Origin: Sulfitobacter noctilucae
GTDB taxonomy: Bacteria; Pseudomonadota; Alphaproteobacteria; Rhodobacterales; Rhodobacteraceae
Length of the DNA: 64,000 nucleotides
Assembly (NCBI RefSeq): GCF_000622365.1
Contig: NZ_JASC01000002.1
Location: 124,001 to 188,000 of the forward strand
Reading direction: 5' to 3'
A program made the translations under genes and the position numbers. The notes under the pieces are model-generated. The model searched no databases, had not been told where the DNA came from, and saw only the letters and a list, made by a program, of their open reading frames with translations. Shown piece by piece: positions 55,348 through 63,456 of the stretch (positions within the stretch are counted from its first letter, which is position 1; each line of letters starts with the position of its first letter).

Positions 55348-55530
55348 ATGATGACCACAAAGCTCAAGCGTTTTTGCAAAGACACATCCGGCGCCGTCAC
55401 GGTCGACTGGATTGTATTGACCGCAGCCGTGGTGGCCCTCGCGGCGATGACGGTGACCGTTTTGCAGTCCGGATCGGAAGGCCTGGCAGAAAACACCGGC
55501 GATTTTATGATTGATCAAAATTTCTTTTGA
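55348..55530 (+). CDS. Small Flp/Fap-type pilin-like protein
   Basis: 60 residues. A short basic leader (TTKLKRFCKDTSGAVTVDWI) is followed by one hydrophobic helix (VLTAAVVALAAMTVTVL) and a short polar tail, the outline of type IVb Flp pilins, with GAVTVDW as the probable processing region. The tail ends in DQNFF. Preceded by AGAGGAGAG. No tad/cpa assembly gene is near, so it is an orphan; a pseudopilin-like or secreted peptide role is possible. The stop codon lies in a perfect inverted repeat. Confidence 0.75.
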   Translation: MMTTKLKRFCKDTSGAVTVDWIVLTAAVVALAAMTVTVLQSGSEGLAENTGDFMIDQNFF

Positions 55531-55533
55531 TCA
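55512..55533 (+). repeat. Perfect inverted repeat over the pilin stop codon
   Basis: TGATCAAAA (55512-55520), loop TTTC, TTTTGATCA (55525-55533). It encodes the last codons of the pilin and its TGA. AT-rich; may act as a terminator or block 3' exonucleases. Confidence 0.6.
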
Positions 55534-55539
55534 GAGCGG

Positions 55540-56697
55540 TTAGCGCAGCAAACCCGGATCCGAGCCCATTTGCAGACCGGGAAAGACGCTTGTTTCAAGG
55601 GTACTGCGGTCAAGGCCCGTCAGCCCGCGCATGATCCATGCCGCAGGTGCGCGTACATCGGCGGTCGGCATCAAATCACGCTCTTGGTACAGGTTTGCCG
55701 GGTCAAGGCCCGGCCAGCGCCCCATTACCTGCCCGCCACGCACCGCACCACCGGCCATGACCATCAGCCCGGCTGTGCCATGATCCGTCCCGCCTGTGCC
55801 GTTTTCCCGCGCCGTCCGTCCAAATTCCGTCATCGCGATCACAGCCGTCTTGCCCCAGACATCCGCGCCCACGCCGCTGCGCAAAGTCAGCAGAGTTTCG
55901 GATAGCTGTTGCAAGCTACGAGGCAGCGACCGGTCCTGCCGCCGATGCGTGTCCCATCCATTCAGGGAAAAGGCCGCAATGCGGGCCGAACCGCGCAAAC
56001 GATCGGCGGCAAACCTTGCGACTTTCTGATGAGCCCTCCCCCCGCCTCCGCCCGGCGCAGTGGAGTCTGACAGCATCTGGGCTTCTGCGACTGCGGCATG
56101 CAGGGCCGGGTCGTCTTCCATCACCAATTCGGCAAGACGCAGGGCGGCGGGGCTGAGCGTGAGACGCGCATCAGGCGCCCAATTGGCCACCGCCGCATCA
56201 CCGTTCAGCACACGGATATCATTATTCCCAATGGCATAGGCGGTATCGGCCCGCACATCGGGCATCACCTGTAACATCCGGTTCAACCATCCCCCCCGCG
56301 CAAATGCGCCGCGTGGATCAGTGCCGGCTTCCAGTATGTCCTGCCCGTCGAAATGGCTGCGCTTGTCCCGATAAGGAGTCGAGACAGCGTGGAAAAACCC
56401 TAGCTCTTCGCGCTGCCAAAGCGGCATCAACGGCGCAAGTGCGGGGTGCAACTGGAAGTAGCCGTCGAGATCGAGACCGAGATTTGCCGCAGCCAAAGTC
56501 GGACGCAAGGCGGCATAGGCCGGATCACCCACGGGGCGCACGACATCCAGCCCGTCCATCCCGCCGCGCAGGATGATCACGACCAGCCGTGCGTCCCAGG
56601 CGGCAGCAGCGAAGGTAACGGGCGTGGCCAGCGGGCTGGCAGCAAGCGAACATCCGATGAACGCGCTGCGGGCAAGGAAGTCTCGGCGTGAAATCAT
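55540..56697 (-). CDS. DUF1501 family Tat-exported protein
   Basis: 385 residues. Twin-arginine signal ISRRDFLARSAFIGCSLAAS at the very N-terminus, then a sulfatase/phosphatase-like DUF1501 domain with LVVIILRGGMDGLDVVRP and the late MTEFGRTARENGTGGTDHGT (metal-site residues). Function unproven; always accompanies DUF1800 proteins. ATG 56697 behind AAAGAGAG is preferred; ATG 56712, overlapping the DUF1800 stop (ATGA), is possible. Second gene of the pair. Confidence 0.88.
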   Translation of the reverse strand: MISRRDFLARSAFIGCSLAASPLATPVTFAAAAWDARLVVIILRGGMDGLDVVRPVGDPAYAALRPTLAAANLGLDLDGYFQLHPALAPLMPLWQREELGFFHAVSTPYRDKRSHFDGQDILEAGTDPRGAFARGGWLNRMLQVMPDVRADTAYAIGNNDIRVLNGDAAVANWAPDARLTLSPAALRLAELVMEDDPALHAAVAEAQMLSDSTAPGGGGGRAHQKVARFAADRLRGSARIAAFSLNGWDTHRRQDRSLPRSLQQLSETLLTLRSGVGADVWGKTAVIAMTEFGRTARENGTGGTDHGTAGLMVMAGGAVRGGQVMGRWPGLDPANLYQERDLMPTADVRAPAAWIMRGLTGLDRSTLETSVFPGLQMGSDPGLLR

Positions 56698-56708
56698 GGG
56701 TCTCTCTT

Positions 56709-58127
56709 TCATCGGCGTTGAAACGCGGGAGAAGACAGGATGAGGCCAACCGCCACTGCACGGTTCTCGGCGGCCTGTGCGGCAAAGCGCACCGGCTTTG
56801 GCACACGGCCGCCCAGCGCATGATCAACGAACGTGCGGGGATCGGGCAGGTTTTGCATCAACCGGCTTGGCACGGTCATCGCCCAGTCCATCCGCGCCGA
56901 TATGCCCTGCGGTGTGATCCAGGCGGCGTCGGCCTCATCGAAACCGTCGGGACCACCGGGCGCGTACCACGGTTGCCCCATGCGCCTGAGAGGGCGGAAA
57001 AAGTGTTTGCGCACGTCAGAAAGACGCAGCTTTTCGAGCGCATCTGCGCCGATACCCAGCGTTCGCAAGCTGGCGCTGACGAACTCATCCGGCGTACGGA
57101 TATTGGGCGCGGTGGTGTCCCATGCGTCGGGGTGATTCAGCAAAGTAGCTGTGCAGGCCATTAGGTCGCCATCCGTATCAAGAAAGGCTTGGGTCACATG
57201 GGCGACCAAAGCCTTGCTTGGGGTATCGGACACAAAATGCACGCAAATCTTACGCGCCAGATGCGCTGCTGTGGCGGGATGATGGGCCAGATCGGTGAGC
57301 ACATCGCGGATGTGATCCATACTGGGCTTGGCGCCATAGGTGGCACCCAACACCGTCTCGCCCCCCGGTTCGGCCATTGCAGAGCGGAATTTGAACCCCC
57401 AGTCGCGGGTCGCCCCAAGGCCGGTGAAAAGCTCGGCCAATTCGCGTACGTCTTGCTGGGTGTATGGCCCACCCGCGCCCAAGGTGTGCAATTCCAGCAC
57501 TTCGCGCGCGAGGTTTTCGTTGAGACCGCGCACGCGGTCGTTGCGCCGGGCCAACCGGCTGTTCGGACCGGCAGAGGCGTTCTGATCGAGATAATGCAAC
57601 ATCAGCGGATGGGTCACGCAGGCGATCAGCATATCGGCAAAGCGGCCAGCGACATGCGGCCGAATGGTTTCATCCACGTAGGCGGGGTTCGCGTGGCTGA
57701 GGAGCAGGTTTTTGCCCCGTGCAGTGAAATGATCCGCCCAGAAAGCCACGAGGCGTTCGCGCAGACCATCGCGGGTGCTGATGCGGCGCAGCTGATGGCG
57801 GATGAACCACTGCGCATGTTCCTCGCGGGCTTCGCGGCGGATGTTCTGCGCTTTCTCGGCCGCGCTCTTACCTTCTTTGCTGTCCGGGTTGGCGCGCCCG
57901 AACCGCTGAAACCTGCGCCATAGAACGAAGGTGTCCTGTATGTGCCGGAAGGGCGGCAGGGGATATTCTGCCTGCGCGTGGTCAGGTCCGGCCAGCGCTG
58001 CCAACATGGTATCTAAAGATTCTGGGCCGCGCAGACCGATGCTGTGTCCATAACCGAAGCGGTGTTCTGCGAGGATAGGATCAAAGGACAAAGGGAAACC
58101 TGTGTTACAGTCTTGGTCCCCTCTCAT
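56709..58127 (-). CDS. DUF1800 family protein
   Basis: 472 residues. Typical DUF1800 features: AEHRFGYGHS near the N-terminus, FWADHFTARG, YLDQNASAGPNSRLARRN, NENLAREVLELHTLGAGGPY and YTQQDVRELAELFTGL. Function unknown, thought to act with DUF1501 proteins at the cell surface. No clear signal peptide. Start is ATG 58127 or, giving the common LSFDPILAEHRFG opening, TTG 58091. Divergent from the hemerythrin gene by 120 bases. Confidence 0.87.
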   Translation of the reverse strand: MRGDQDCNTGFPLSFDPILAEHRFGYGHSIGLRGPESLDTMLAALAGPDHAQAEYPLPPFRHIQDTFVLWRRFQRFGRANPDSKEGKSAAEKAQNIRREAREEHAQWFIRHQLRRISTRDGLRERLVAFWADHFTARGKNLLLSHANPAYVDETIRPHVAGRFADMLIACVTHPLMLHYLDQNASAGPNSRLARRNDRVRGLNENLAREVLELHTLGAGGPYTQQDVRELAELFTGLGATRDWGFKFRSAMAEPGGETVLGATYGAKPSMDHIRDVLTDLAHHPATAAHLARKICVHFVSDTPSKALVAHVTQAFLDTDGDLMACTATLLNHPDAWDTTAPNIRTPDEFVSASLRTLGIGADALEKLRLSDVRKHFFRPLRRMGQPWYAPGGPDGFDEADAAWITPQGISARMDWAMTVPSRLMQNLPDPRTFVDHALGGRVPKPVRFAAQAAENRAVAVGLILSSPAFQRR

Positions 58128-58193
58128 ATAGGCGATCTTGGGCAGTGTTTCATCACTGCAATCGGTCGAACGCTATATTCCGCCCGTCGATCT

Positions 58194-58219
58194 GGAACCT
58201 GCATTGGCACTGCCGCGTT
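58194..58219 (+). promoter_or_regulatory. ECF-sigma-type promoter of the hemerythrin gene
   Basis: GGAAC (58194-58198), 17 bases, CGTT (58216-58219): a full match to the EcfG-type promoter consensus, 28 bases before the ATG. Same architecture as the rpoH2 promoter at 34203-34229. Confidence 0.6.
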
Positions 58220-58247
58220 TTACCAGATATATTTCAAAGGAAATCTC

Positions 58248-58724
58248 ATGCCCAATATTTATGACGCCATCAAAGCCGATCACGACAATCATCGCGCTCT
58301 GCTGAACGAGCTTGCCGATACCAGCGGTAACAGCAGCAAGCGGCAGGAGGCCTGGGACAGCTTTTATCACGATGTGAAATCCCATGCCGCCGCCGAAGAA
58401 GAGACGTTTTATTCCAAGCTGATCTCGAAGACCTGGGGTCAGGATGCGGCGCGCCATTCGGTGCACGAGCATCAGCAACTGGACGATTTGATGGAAGAAT
58501 TGAACGACATGGATATGTCATCATCGGGCTGGCTGACGAAGTTCAAAACCCTCAAGCATGATTACGAACATCACATGGATGAGGAAGAGGATGAGGTATT
58601 CACCCGCGCCAAAGAGGTCATCGAAGACAGCGAAATCGAAGGCTATGGTTCACGGTTCGAAGCGCGCAAAAAAGAAGAGCGCGGGCTGATCGAAGAGAAG
58701 AAGGAAGACAGTCTCGAAGACTGA
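58248..58724 (+). CDS. Hemerythrin HHE-domain protein
   Basis: 158 residues, four-helix HHE cation-binding fold. Iron ligands are suggested by DHDNHRALL, HAAAEEETFYSKL, HEHQQLDDLM and HDYEHHMDEEEDEVF. Such proteins bind oxygen or nitric oxide at a di-iron site and respond to oxidative or nitrosative stress. The acidic-basic tail (KKEERGLIEEKKED) is family-typical of short forms. ATG 58248 has AAAGGAAA upstream. Preceded by an ECF-type promoter and followed by a strong terminator, so it is a single-gene unit. Confidence 0.9.
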   Translation: MPNIYDAIKADHDNHRALLNELADTSGNSSKRQEAWDSFYHDVKSHAAAEEETFYSKLISKTWGQDAARHSVHEHQQLDDLMEELNDMDMSSSGWLTKFKTLKHDYEHHMDEEEDEVFTRAKEVIEDSEIEGYGSRFEARKKEERGLIEEKKEDSLED

Positions 58725-58730
58725 AAAGAA

Positions 58731-58757
58731 AGGGCCGCATCAGAGCGGCCCTTTTTA
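58731..58757. terminator. Strong rho-independent terminator
   Basis: 8-bp stem AGGGCCGC/GCGGCCCT, loop ATCAGA, then TTTTTATTT on the plus strand; the minus strand gives TTTCTTTT. Serves the hemerythrin gene and the convergent aspS. Confidence 0.93.
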
Positions 58758-58758
58758 T

Positions 58759-60609
58759 TTACTCTTGCGGAATGACGCGCAGGCCCAATTCCATCAACTG
58801 ATCCGACGTCGGATCGTTGGGGGCATTCATCATCAGGTCTTCAGCGCGCTGGTTCATCGGGAAGAGGATGACCTCGCGGATGTTGTTTTCGTTGGCCAGC
58901 AGCATGACGATCCGGTCGATGCCCGCCGCGCACCCACCGTGGGGTGGCGCGCCATATTGGAAGGCGTTGACCATGCCGCCGAAACGCTTGCGCACCTCGT
59001 CTTCGCCGTAGCCAGCGATCTCGAATGCCTTGAACATGATCTCTGGCTTGTGGTTCCGGATGGCACCCGACACCAGTTCGTAGCCGTTGCACGACAGATC
59101 ATACTGATAGCCCAGCACTTCCAGCGGATCACCCTGAAGCACCTCCATCCCGCCTTGCGGCATGGAGAACGGGTTGTGTTCAAAGTCGATCTTGCCGGTT
59201 TCTTCGTCCTTTTCGTAGATCGGGAAATCGACGATCCAGGCAAAAGCGAAACGGTCCTGATCGGTCAGGCCCAGCTCTTCGCCGATGATGTTGCGGGCAC
59301 GGCCTGCGATGGCCTCGAATGCCTTGGGCTTGCCACCGAGGAAGAACGCAGCATCGCCGATGCCAAGACCCAGTTGCTGGCGGATGGCCTCAGTGCGCTC
59401 TGGTCCGATGTTTTTGGCCAGTGGACCTGCCGCTTCCATGCCGCCTTCGACTTCGCCTGACTTCAGTTTGGCCTGCGCTTCCTTGACCGGGATGCCCATC
59501 TCCTGGGCCACGGCATCAGCGGTCTTTTCACGCCAGAAGATATAGCCCATGCCGGGCAGACCTTCCTTTTGGGCGAAGGCGTTCATCCGGTCACAGAATT
59601 TGCGGCTGCCGCCCTTGGGTGCGGGAATGGCGCGGACCTGCGTACCTTCCTGCTCCAGCAGTTTGGAAAAGATCGCAAAACCGGAGCCTGCGAAATGCTC
59701 GCTGACCACCTGCATCTTGATCGGGTTGCGCAGGTCGGGCTTGTCAGAGCCATACCACAATGCCGCGTCTTTATAGGAAATCTGTGGCCACTCCTGATCG
59801 ACTTTCCGGCCGCCGCCAAATTCTTCAAAGATGCCGCCGATGACCGGCTGGATCGTGTCGAAGACATCCTGCTGGGTGACAAAGGACATCTCCAAGTCGA
59901 GCTGGTAGAAATCGGTGGGCGAGCGGTCCGCACGGGGGTCTTCATCGCGGAAACAGGGCGCGATCTGGAAATATTTGTCAAAGCCCGACACCATCAGCAG
60001 CTGCTTGAACTGCTGCGGGGCCTGCGGCAGGGCATAGAATTTGCCGGGATGCAGACGCGAAGGCACCAGAAAATCGCGCGCGCCTTCGGGTGAGGACGCG
60101 GTGATGATCGGGGTCTGGAATTCTTTGAACTGCTTGTCCCACATGCGTTTGCGAATGGACGCGACGACGTCAGACCGCAACACCATGTTTTCCTGCATCT
60201 TGTCGCGGCGCAGGTCGAGGTAGCGGTAGCGCAGGCGCGTTTCTTCAGGGTATTCCTGATCGCCAAACACCATCAGCGGCAATTCGGCTGCACTGCCCAG
60301 CACTTCCATATCGCGGATAAACACCTCGATCTCGCCTGTGGGGATCTTGCTGTTGATCAGGCTCTCGTCGCGCGGTTTGACCTCGCCATCAATGCGGATA
60401 CACCATTCAGAGCGAACCTTTTCGACTTCTTTGAACACCGGGCTATCGGGGTCACAAAGCACTTGGGTAATGCCGTAGTGATCACGCAGGTCGATGAACA
60501 GCAGGCCCCCGTGGTCGCGCACCCGGTGGACCCAACCGGCAAGACGCACGGTTTCGCCCTTATTTGAGAGGTTCAGATCGGCGCAGGTATGGGTGCGATA
60601 GGCGTGCAT
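58759..60609 (-). CDS. aspS: Aspartate--tRNA ligase
   Basis: Class II synthetase. 616 residues, bacterial type: N-terminal OB-fold ([20 protein letters not shown]), motif 2 ([19 protein letters not shown]), the GAD insertion domain and motif 3 (GIDRIVMLL). In many alphaproteobacteria this enzyme also charges tRNA(Asn) (non-discriminating); this cannot be settled by eye. ATG 60609. Separated by 117 bases from the PAAR gene on the same strand. Confidence 0.97.
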   Translation of the reverse strand: MHAYRTHTCADLNLSNKGETVRLAGWVHRVRDHGGLLFIDLRDHYGITQVLCDPDSPVFKEVEKVRSEWCIRIDGEVKPRDESLINSKIPTGEIEVFIRDMEVLGSAAELPLMVFGDQEYPEETRLRYRYLDLRRDKMQENMVLRSDVVASIRKRMWDKQFKEFQTPIITASSPEGARDFLVPSRLHPGKFYALPQAPQQFKQLLMVSGFDKYFQIAPCFRDEDPRADRSPTDFYQLDLEMSFVTQQDVFDTIQPVIGGIFEEFGGGRKVDQEWPQISYKDAALWYGSDKPDLRNPIKMQVVSEHFAGSGFAIFSKLLEQEGTQVRAIPAPKGGSRKFCDRMNAFAQKEGLPGMGYIFWREKTADAVAQEMGIPVKEAQAKLKSGEVEGGMEAAGPLAKNIGPERTEAIRQQLGLGIGDAAFFLGGKPKAFEAIAGRARNIIGEELGLTDQDRFAFAWIVDFPIYEKDEETGKIDFEHNPFSMPQGGMEVLQGDPLEVLGYQYDLSCNGYELVSGAIRNHKPEIMFKAFEIAGYGEDEVRKRFGGMVNAFQYGAPPHGGCAAGIDRIVMLLANENNIREVILFPMNQRAEDLMMNAPNDPTSDQLMELGLRVIPQE

Positions 60610-60726
60610 GAGCGGTCCCTTTCGAGGGCTGGATTTGTTGGCGCAGGTACACCTTTTGGCGGCGGGGAAGTCAAGGGTAGGTGCAGAAATCCAGGCAATG
60701 CGTGGCGCAGCGGTCCGCTGCGGGGA

Positions 60727-61026
60727 TCAGCAGACCTTGATCGTCGGGATACCGGCCACGATCTTGCCGCCATGAGCGGTGCTGTCACCGATCCGCATCA
60801 CGCCTTTGCCGTTGATCTTGACCTTCGACGATCCCTTTTTGTGTTTGTCCGGGCCGGGCAACCCCGTGCAAAGCGCTGCCCCGCCCTCAACGGCCCAAGG
60901 GATACCGTTGAATTTCACATGGCTTTGCCCCGCAGTGATGACAGGCCCTCCCACATGCGGGCGCGGACCAGAGGCAACCTTGGGGCAGACATGCATCATG
61001 CCGACGACGGCGAGGGGTTTGCTCAT
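60727..61026 (-). CDS. PAAR domain protein, T6SS spike tip
   Basis: 99 residues, a free-standing PAAR domain. Opening MHVCPKVASGPRPHVGGPV and closing RIGDSTAHGGKIVAGIPTIK fit the PAAR cone, which caps the VgrG trimer and carries effectors; the histidine and cysteine residues likely bind zinc. Last gene of the T6SS group. Fourteen bases after the DUF4123 stop. No effector extension on this PAAR. Confidence 0.9.
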   Translation of the reverse strand: MSKPLAVVGMMHVCPKVASGPRPHVGGPVITAGQSHVKFNGIPWAVEGGAALCTGLPGPDKHKKGSSKVKINGKGVMRIGDSTAHGGKIVAGIPTIKVC

Positions 61027-61040
61027 GTGACTGGCTCCTA

Positions 61041-61754
61041 TCAGTTCGCTGCGTCAGCAGGGTCTTTGGCCGCCTGCTCCAGCAGAGTGGCAACCGCATT
61101 TTCGGAGGGCGGCTGGATACGCAGGGGCATGCCCACCTCGATCAGATCGTGTTGCTGGACCATGATCTGCCCTTCCGGGCTGCTCGTATAGTGCTGCAAT
61201 GTGCCACTATCGCCGTGGGTTTCGGCATAGATCGATTCGATCCCGCGCATGAAGCTCGCCCGCTGTCCGGCATCAAACGCAGGCAGATACGCATTCAGAT
61301 GTTGTGGGCGATAGTACTTGAAAAAGTAGGTTTCGCCGTCTTCGTCCTCGATTTTAATGAATTTCTTCATCTGCGTTTTGAGGCGCATCAACGGCAGGCG
61401 GCTGTGGATCACGATGCCCCAGTTGTTGCCATAGCCATCCTCGACGAACCAATCCCAGGCATCGCCGTAGCGGCGCAGTTCCACCAGCCAGGGACCGACT
61501 TCGCTCAGTTCTTCGAATGCGGCACCGTCAAACAGGCAACGCGCTTTTTCGGAAAACGCCTCGACGCAGATGGCGATGTCGGGATTGATCGACGCGTCCA
61601 GCAGCAGATAGGCCTTGAGAGGAGCGGTTTCTTCGTCTTTGGCTTTTGTCCGGGCGGCTTCATCCTGCGCCACCGGATTGAAAACCAACGCATCCAGCGC
61701 GAGTTCGACCGCCTCTTTCTCGGGCGGCGGCGAGATAAATTCTGGCAGATCCAT
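61041..61754 (-). CDS. DUF4123 protein, T6SS effector adaptor/chaperone
   Basis: 237 residues. The DUF4123 core is visible from about residue 45: AYLLLDASINPDI, LFDGAAFEELSEVGPWLVEL, WGIVIHSRLPLMRLKTQMKK and FFKYYRPQHLNAYLPAFD. These proteins load effectors onto VgrG or PAAR and are normally encoded beside their cargo. ATG 61754 (overlapping the previous stop by one base) is chosen over the frame start 61787. The cargo is expected among the unassigned genes just upstream. Confidence 0.88.
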   Translation of the reverse strand: MDLPEFISPPPEKEAVELALDALVFNPVAQDEAARTKAKDEETAPLKAYLLLDASINPDIAICVEAFSEKARCLFDGAAFEELSEVGPWLVELRRYGDAWDWFVEDGYGNNWGIVIHSRLPLMRLKTQMKKFIKIEDEDGETYFFKYYRPQHLNAYLPAFDAGQRASFMRGIESIYAETHGDSGTLQHYTSSPEGQIMVQQHDLIEVGMPLRIQPPSENAVATLLEQAAKDPADAAN

Positions 61755-62116
61755 CAGGCAGTTCCTCCGGGTATCGCTTGTGGCCAATCTAGCTCGAGAA
61801 TCTGAGCGATGAGAACCTCTTTGTCCTCTGGCTCAAGCTCTTCACTAGGGTCATCCATCAGTCGGGCGATGCGCAGGGATTGCAGCGGATGCAAGCGCCC
61901 CTCGACAATGCGCCCGACCAGTTTGGTCAAGAGGTCGACATCGGCAAGGCCTTGTTCCTGCCAGTGCCGCGTGAACTGCGCAAGGGAGGCCGCGCTGTCA
62001 TCCAGTCCAAAGAAATCCGCGGCACTTTCCTTGCCGTATTTGACCTGAATGAACCGGGTCGCATCGCCTTGTTGGATGTCCGCGCCCTCATCAAAAAAGC
62101 TGTTCCCGACCTTCAT
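61754..62116 (-). CDS. T6SS-associated protein, unknown, 120 residues
   Basis: Small, acidic, probably helical protein (FFGLDDSAASLAQFTRHWQE, IVEGRLHPLQSLRIARLMDD, EPEDKEVLIAQILELDWPQA) with no signal peptide or membrane helix. I do not recognise a family. It sits between a 265-residue unknown and the DUF4123 gene with overlaps on both sides, so it may be an immunity protein, a co-adaptor or an effector subunit. ATG 62116 gives the MKVGNSFFDEG start. Confidence 0.7.
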   Translation of the reverse strand: MKVGNSFFDEGADIQQGDATRFIQVKYGKESAADFFGLDDSAASLAQFTRHWQEQGLADVDLLTKLVGRIVEGRLHPLQSLRIARLMDDPSEELEPEDKEVLIAQILELDWPQAIPGGTA

Positions 62117-62910
62117 AGGATGGCCTCGCGAAAGCGGTCCGACCACAGATGTTTGACGCGAAAGGCATCGACGTCTGCAACATAGGCTTTGAGATGTTCC
62201 GAAGTTTCTTTTTGCTGAGCATAAAGAATCGCCATGCGTTCCAGCACCTCCACGTCGCCCCCTTGTTCACGGTAGGTTTGCGTTGCGTCGCGCAGAACAT
62301 GCGCCCGTCGCATGAAATTTAGCCGGATCAGGGGGGGGCTGATCATCACATCCGGCACGATGTTGATGTGAAACTTGGCTTTTTGCCAGGTGTCAAAATA
62401 GCTGTCCTTGTTCTGCGCAAGTTTCTGACGGGCAGCAGCATACTTTGCGCTGTCCACAGCTTTGACGACGTCATTTGCAAAGGCGGTCATCACGTCCAGA
62501 TCGGGACTGTCGACCAGTTGCGCAAGCGCATCATACCGCGCGGTCCAGCGACAGGCGGACGACCAGAACAGACGGTGCGGGAATTCATGGACACTGCCGG
62601 TCTGCCCGTTCTCAAGCCAGTCGTAAAAGGCCAGACGGTCCGGTTTGGAGAGTGTTGAAAAATCATCTTGTCGCAGCGCCCGGCCCACCAGATGGTACCA
62701 CCTGACCCACCCCATAACGTCATCGGCGTCATAGACAGCCTCGCGCACATCAGCCGTGGCGCGCTGGCAAATCTGCCGCAGGTCTTCGGGCGAGCCAAGC
62801 GTCAGGCCGGTCTGCGGCATCAACTCCCATATACCTTCCAGCGACAGCATGACCGCAATTTCACCAAGCGCGTTGTCGCCATAGCGATCAATGTTCGGTG
62901 TCGAGATCAC
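62113..62910 (-). CDS. T6SS-associated protein, unknown, 265 residues
   Basis: No signal peptide or clear membrane helix; tryptophan-rich and alpha-helical in appearance (DDVMGWVRWYHLVGRALRQD, SSACRWTARYDALAQLVDSP). The start is likely GTG 62910, overlapping the previous stop (GTGA); the open frame further upstream is a shadow of that gene. I do not recognise a domain. By position in a vgrG-DUF4123-PAAR unit it is a candidate effector or immunity partner. Overlaps the 120-residue gene by 4 bases. Confidence 0.7.
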   Translation of the reverse strand: MISTPNIDRYGDNALGEIAVMLSLEGIWELMPQTGLTLGSPEDLRQICQRATADVREAVYDADDVMGWVRWYHLVGRALRQDDFSTLSKPDRLAFYDWLENGQTGSVHEFPHRLFWSSACRWTARYDALAQLVDSPDLDVMTAFANDVVKAVDSAKYAAARQKLAQNKDSYFDTWQKAKFHINIVPDVMISPPLIRLNFMRRAHVLRDATQTYREQGGDVEVLERMAILYAQQKETSEHLKAYVADVDAFRVKHLWSDRFREAIL

Positions 62911-63452
62911 GGGACTGGCACGAAATTGCGCGGCAGGTACAAGCGAGAGCCAAGCGAGACAATGATATATGCCGTCAGCGCCGCCCCGGTTAGGCCTGTC
63001 GCCGCGGCAAACCATTCGCGACTGCCCCATTCTGGCTCCGTGCTCAGATTGGTTTGACCGGGGGTGTAATCCCCTTCCGGCATCGGACCGCCATTTTCGG
63101 CTTCCCAATCCTCGATCGTGGGGATGGGCCGGTTCATGTTTTCAAGCGCGGACTGGGGGATCGGCGCATGTGCGGGTGCCCCCGGTCCGCCGCACCCCTG
63201 ATCATCATAGATATCTTCCGCTTCGCGCATCGCCCGTTGGCGCCCGTCGATCTGTTCGGCGTGTGTGGGGATGCCGGACTGCACCGCATTCGGCCCCAAC
63301 ATGCGGTCGAAGCGCTCGCTGAGCCCCGAGCGGCCAGAGTTCATCCGCTCCATAAAGGCCGAGATACATTCGCACACATTATCCCGACAGGCCTTCAGGT
63401 GCTTCTTAAGGGCGTTGCTATTCACATTGCCCCAGATTTCACGACCCACCAT
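62907..63452 (-). CDS. T6SS-associated protein with C-terminal membrane helix, unknown
   Basis: 181 residues. N-terminal helical, basic, cysteine-containing region (KKHLKACRDNVCECISAFME), a QGCGGPGAPAHAP glycine/proline-rich middle and a predicted membrane helix near the end (TGLTGAALTAYIIVSLGSRL) closing with PRNFVPVP. Encoded 4 bases after vgrG, the usual place of a VgrG cargo or its adaptor. Start ATG 63452 with AAGGGGAAG upstream, itself formed by the vgrG end. I do not recognise a family; the helix would suit a membrane-acting effector, but that is inference. Confidence 0.72.
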   Translation of the reverse strand: MVGREIWGNVNSNALKKHLKACRDNVCECISAFMERMNSGRSGLSERFDRMLGPNAVQSGIPTHAEQIDGRQRAMREAEDIYDDQGCGGPGAPAHAPIPQSALENMNRPIPTIEDWEAENGGPMPEGDYTPGQTNLSTEPEWGSREWFAAATGLTGAALTAYIIVSLGSRLYLPRNFVPVP

Positions 63453-63456
63453 GCCG

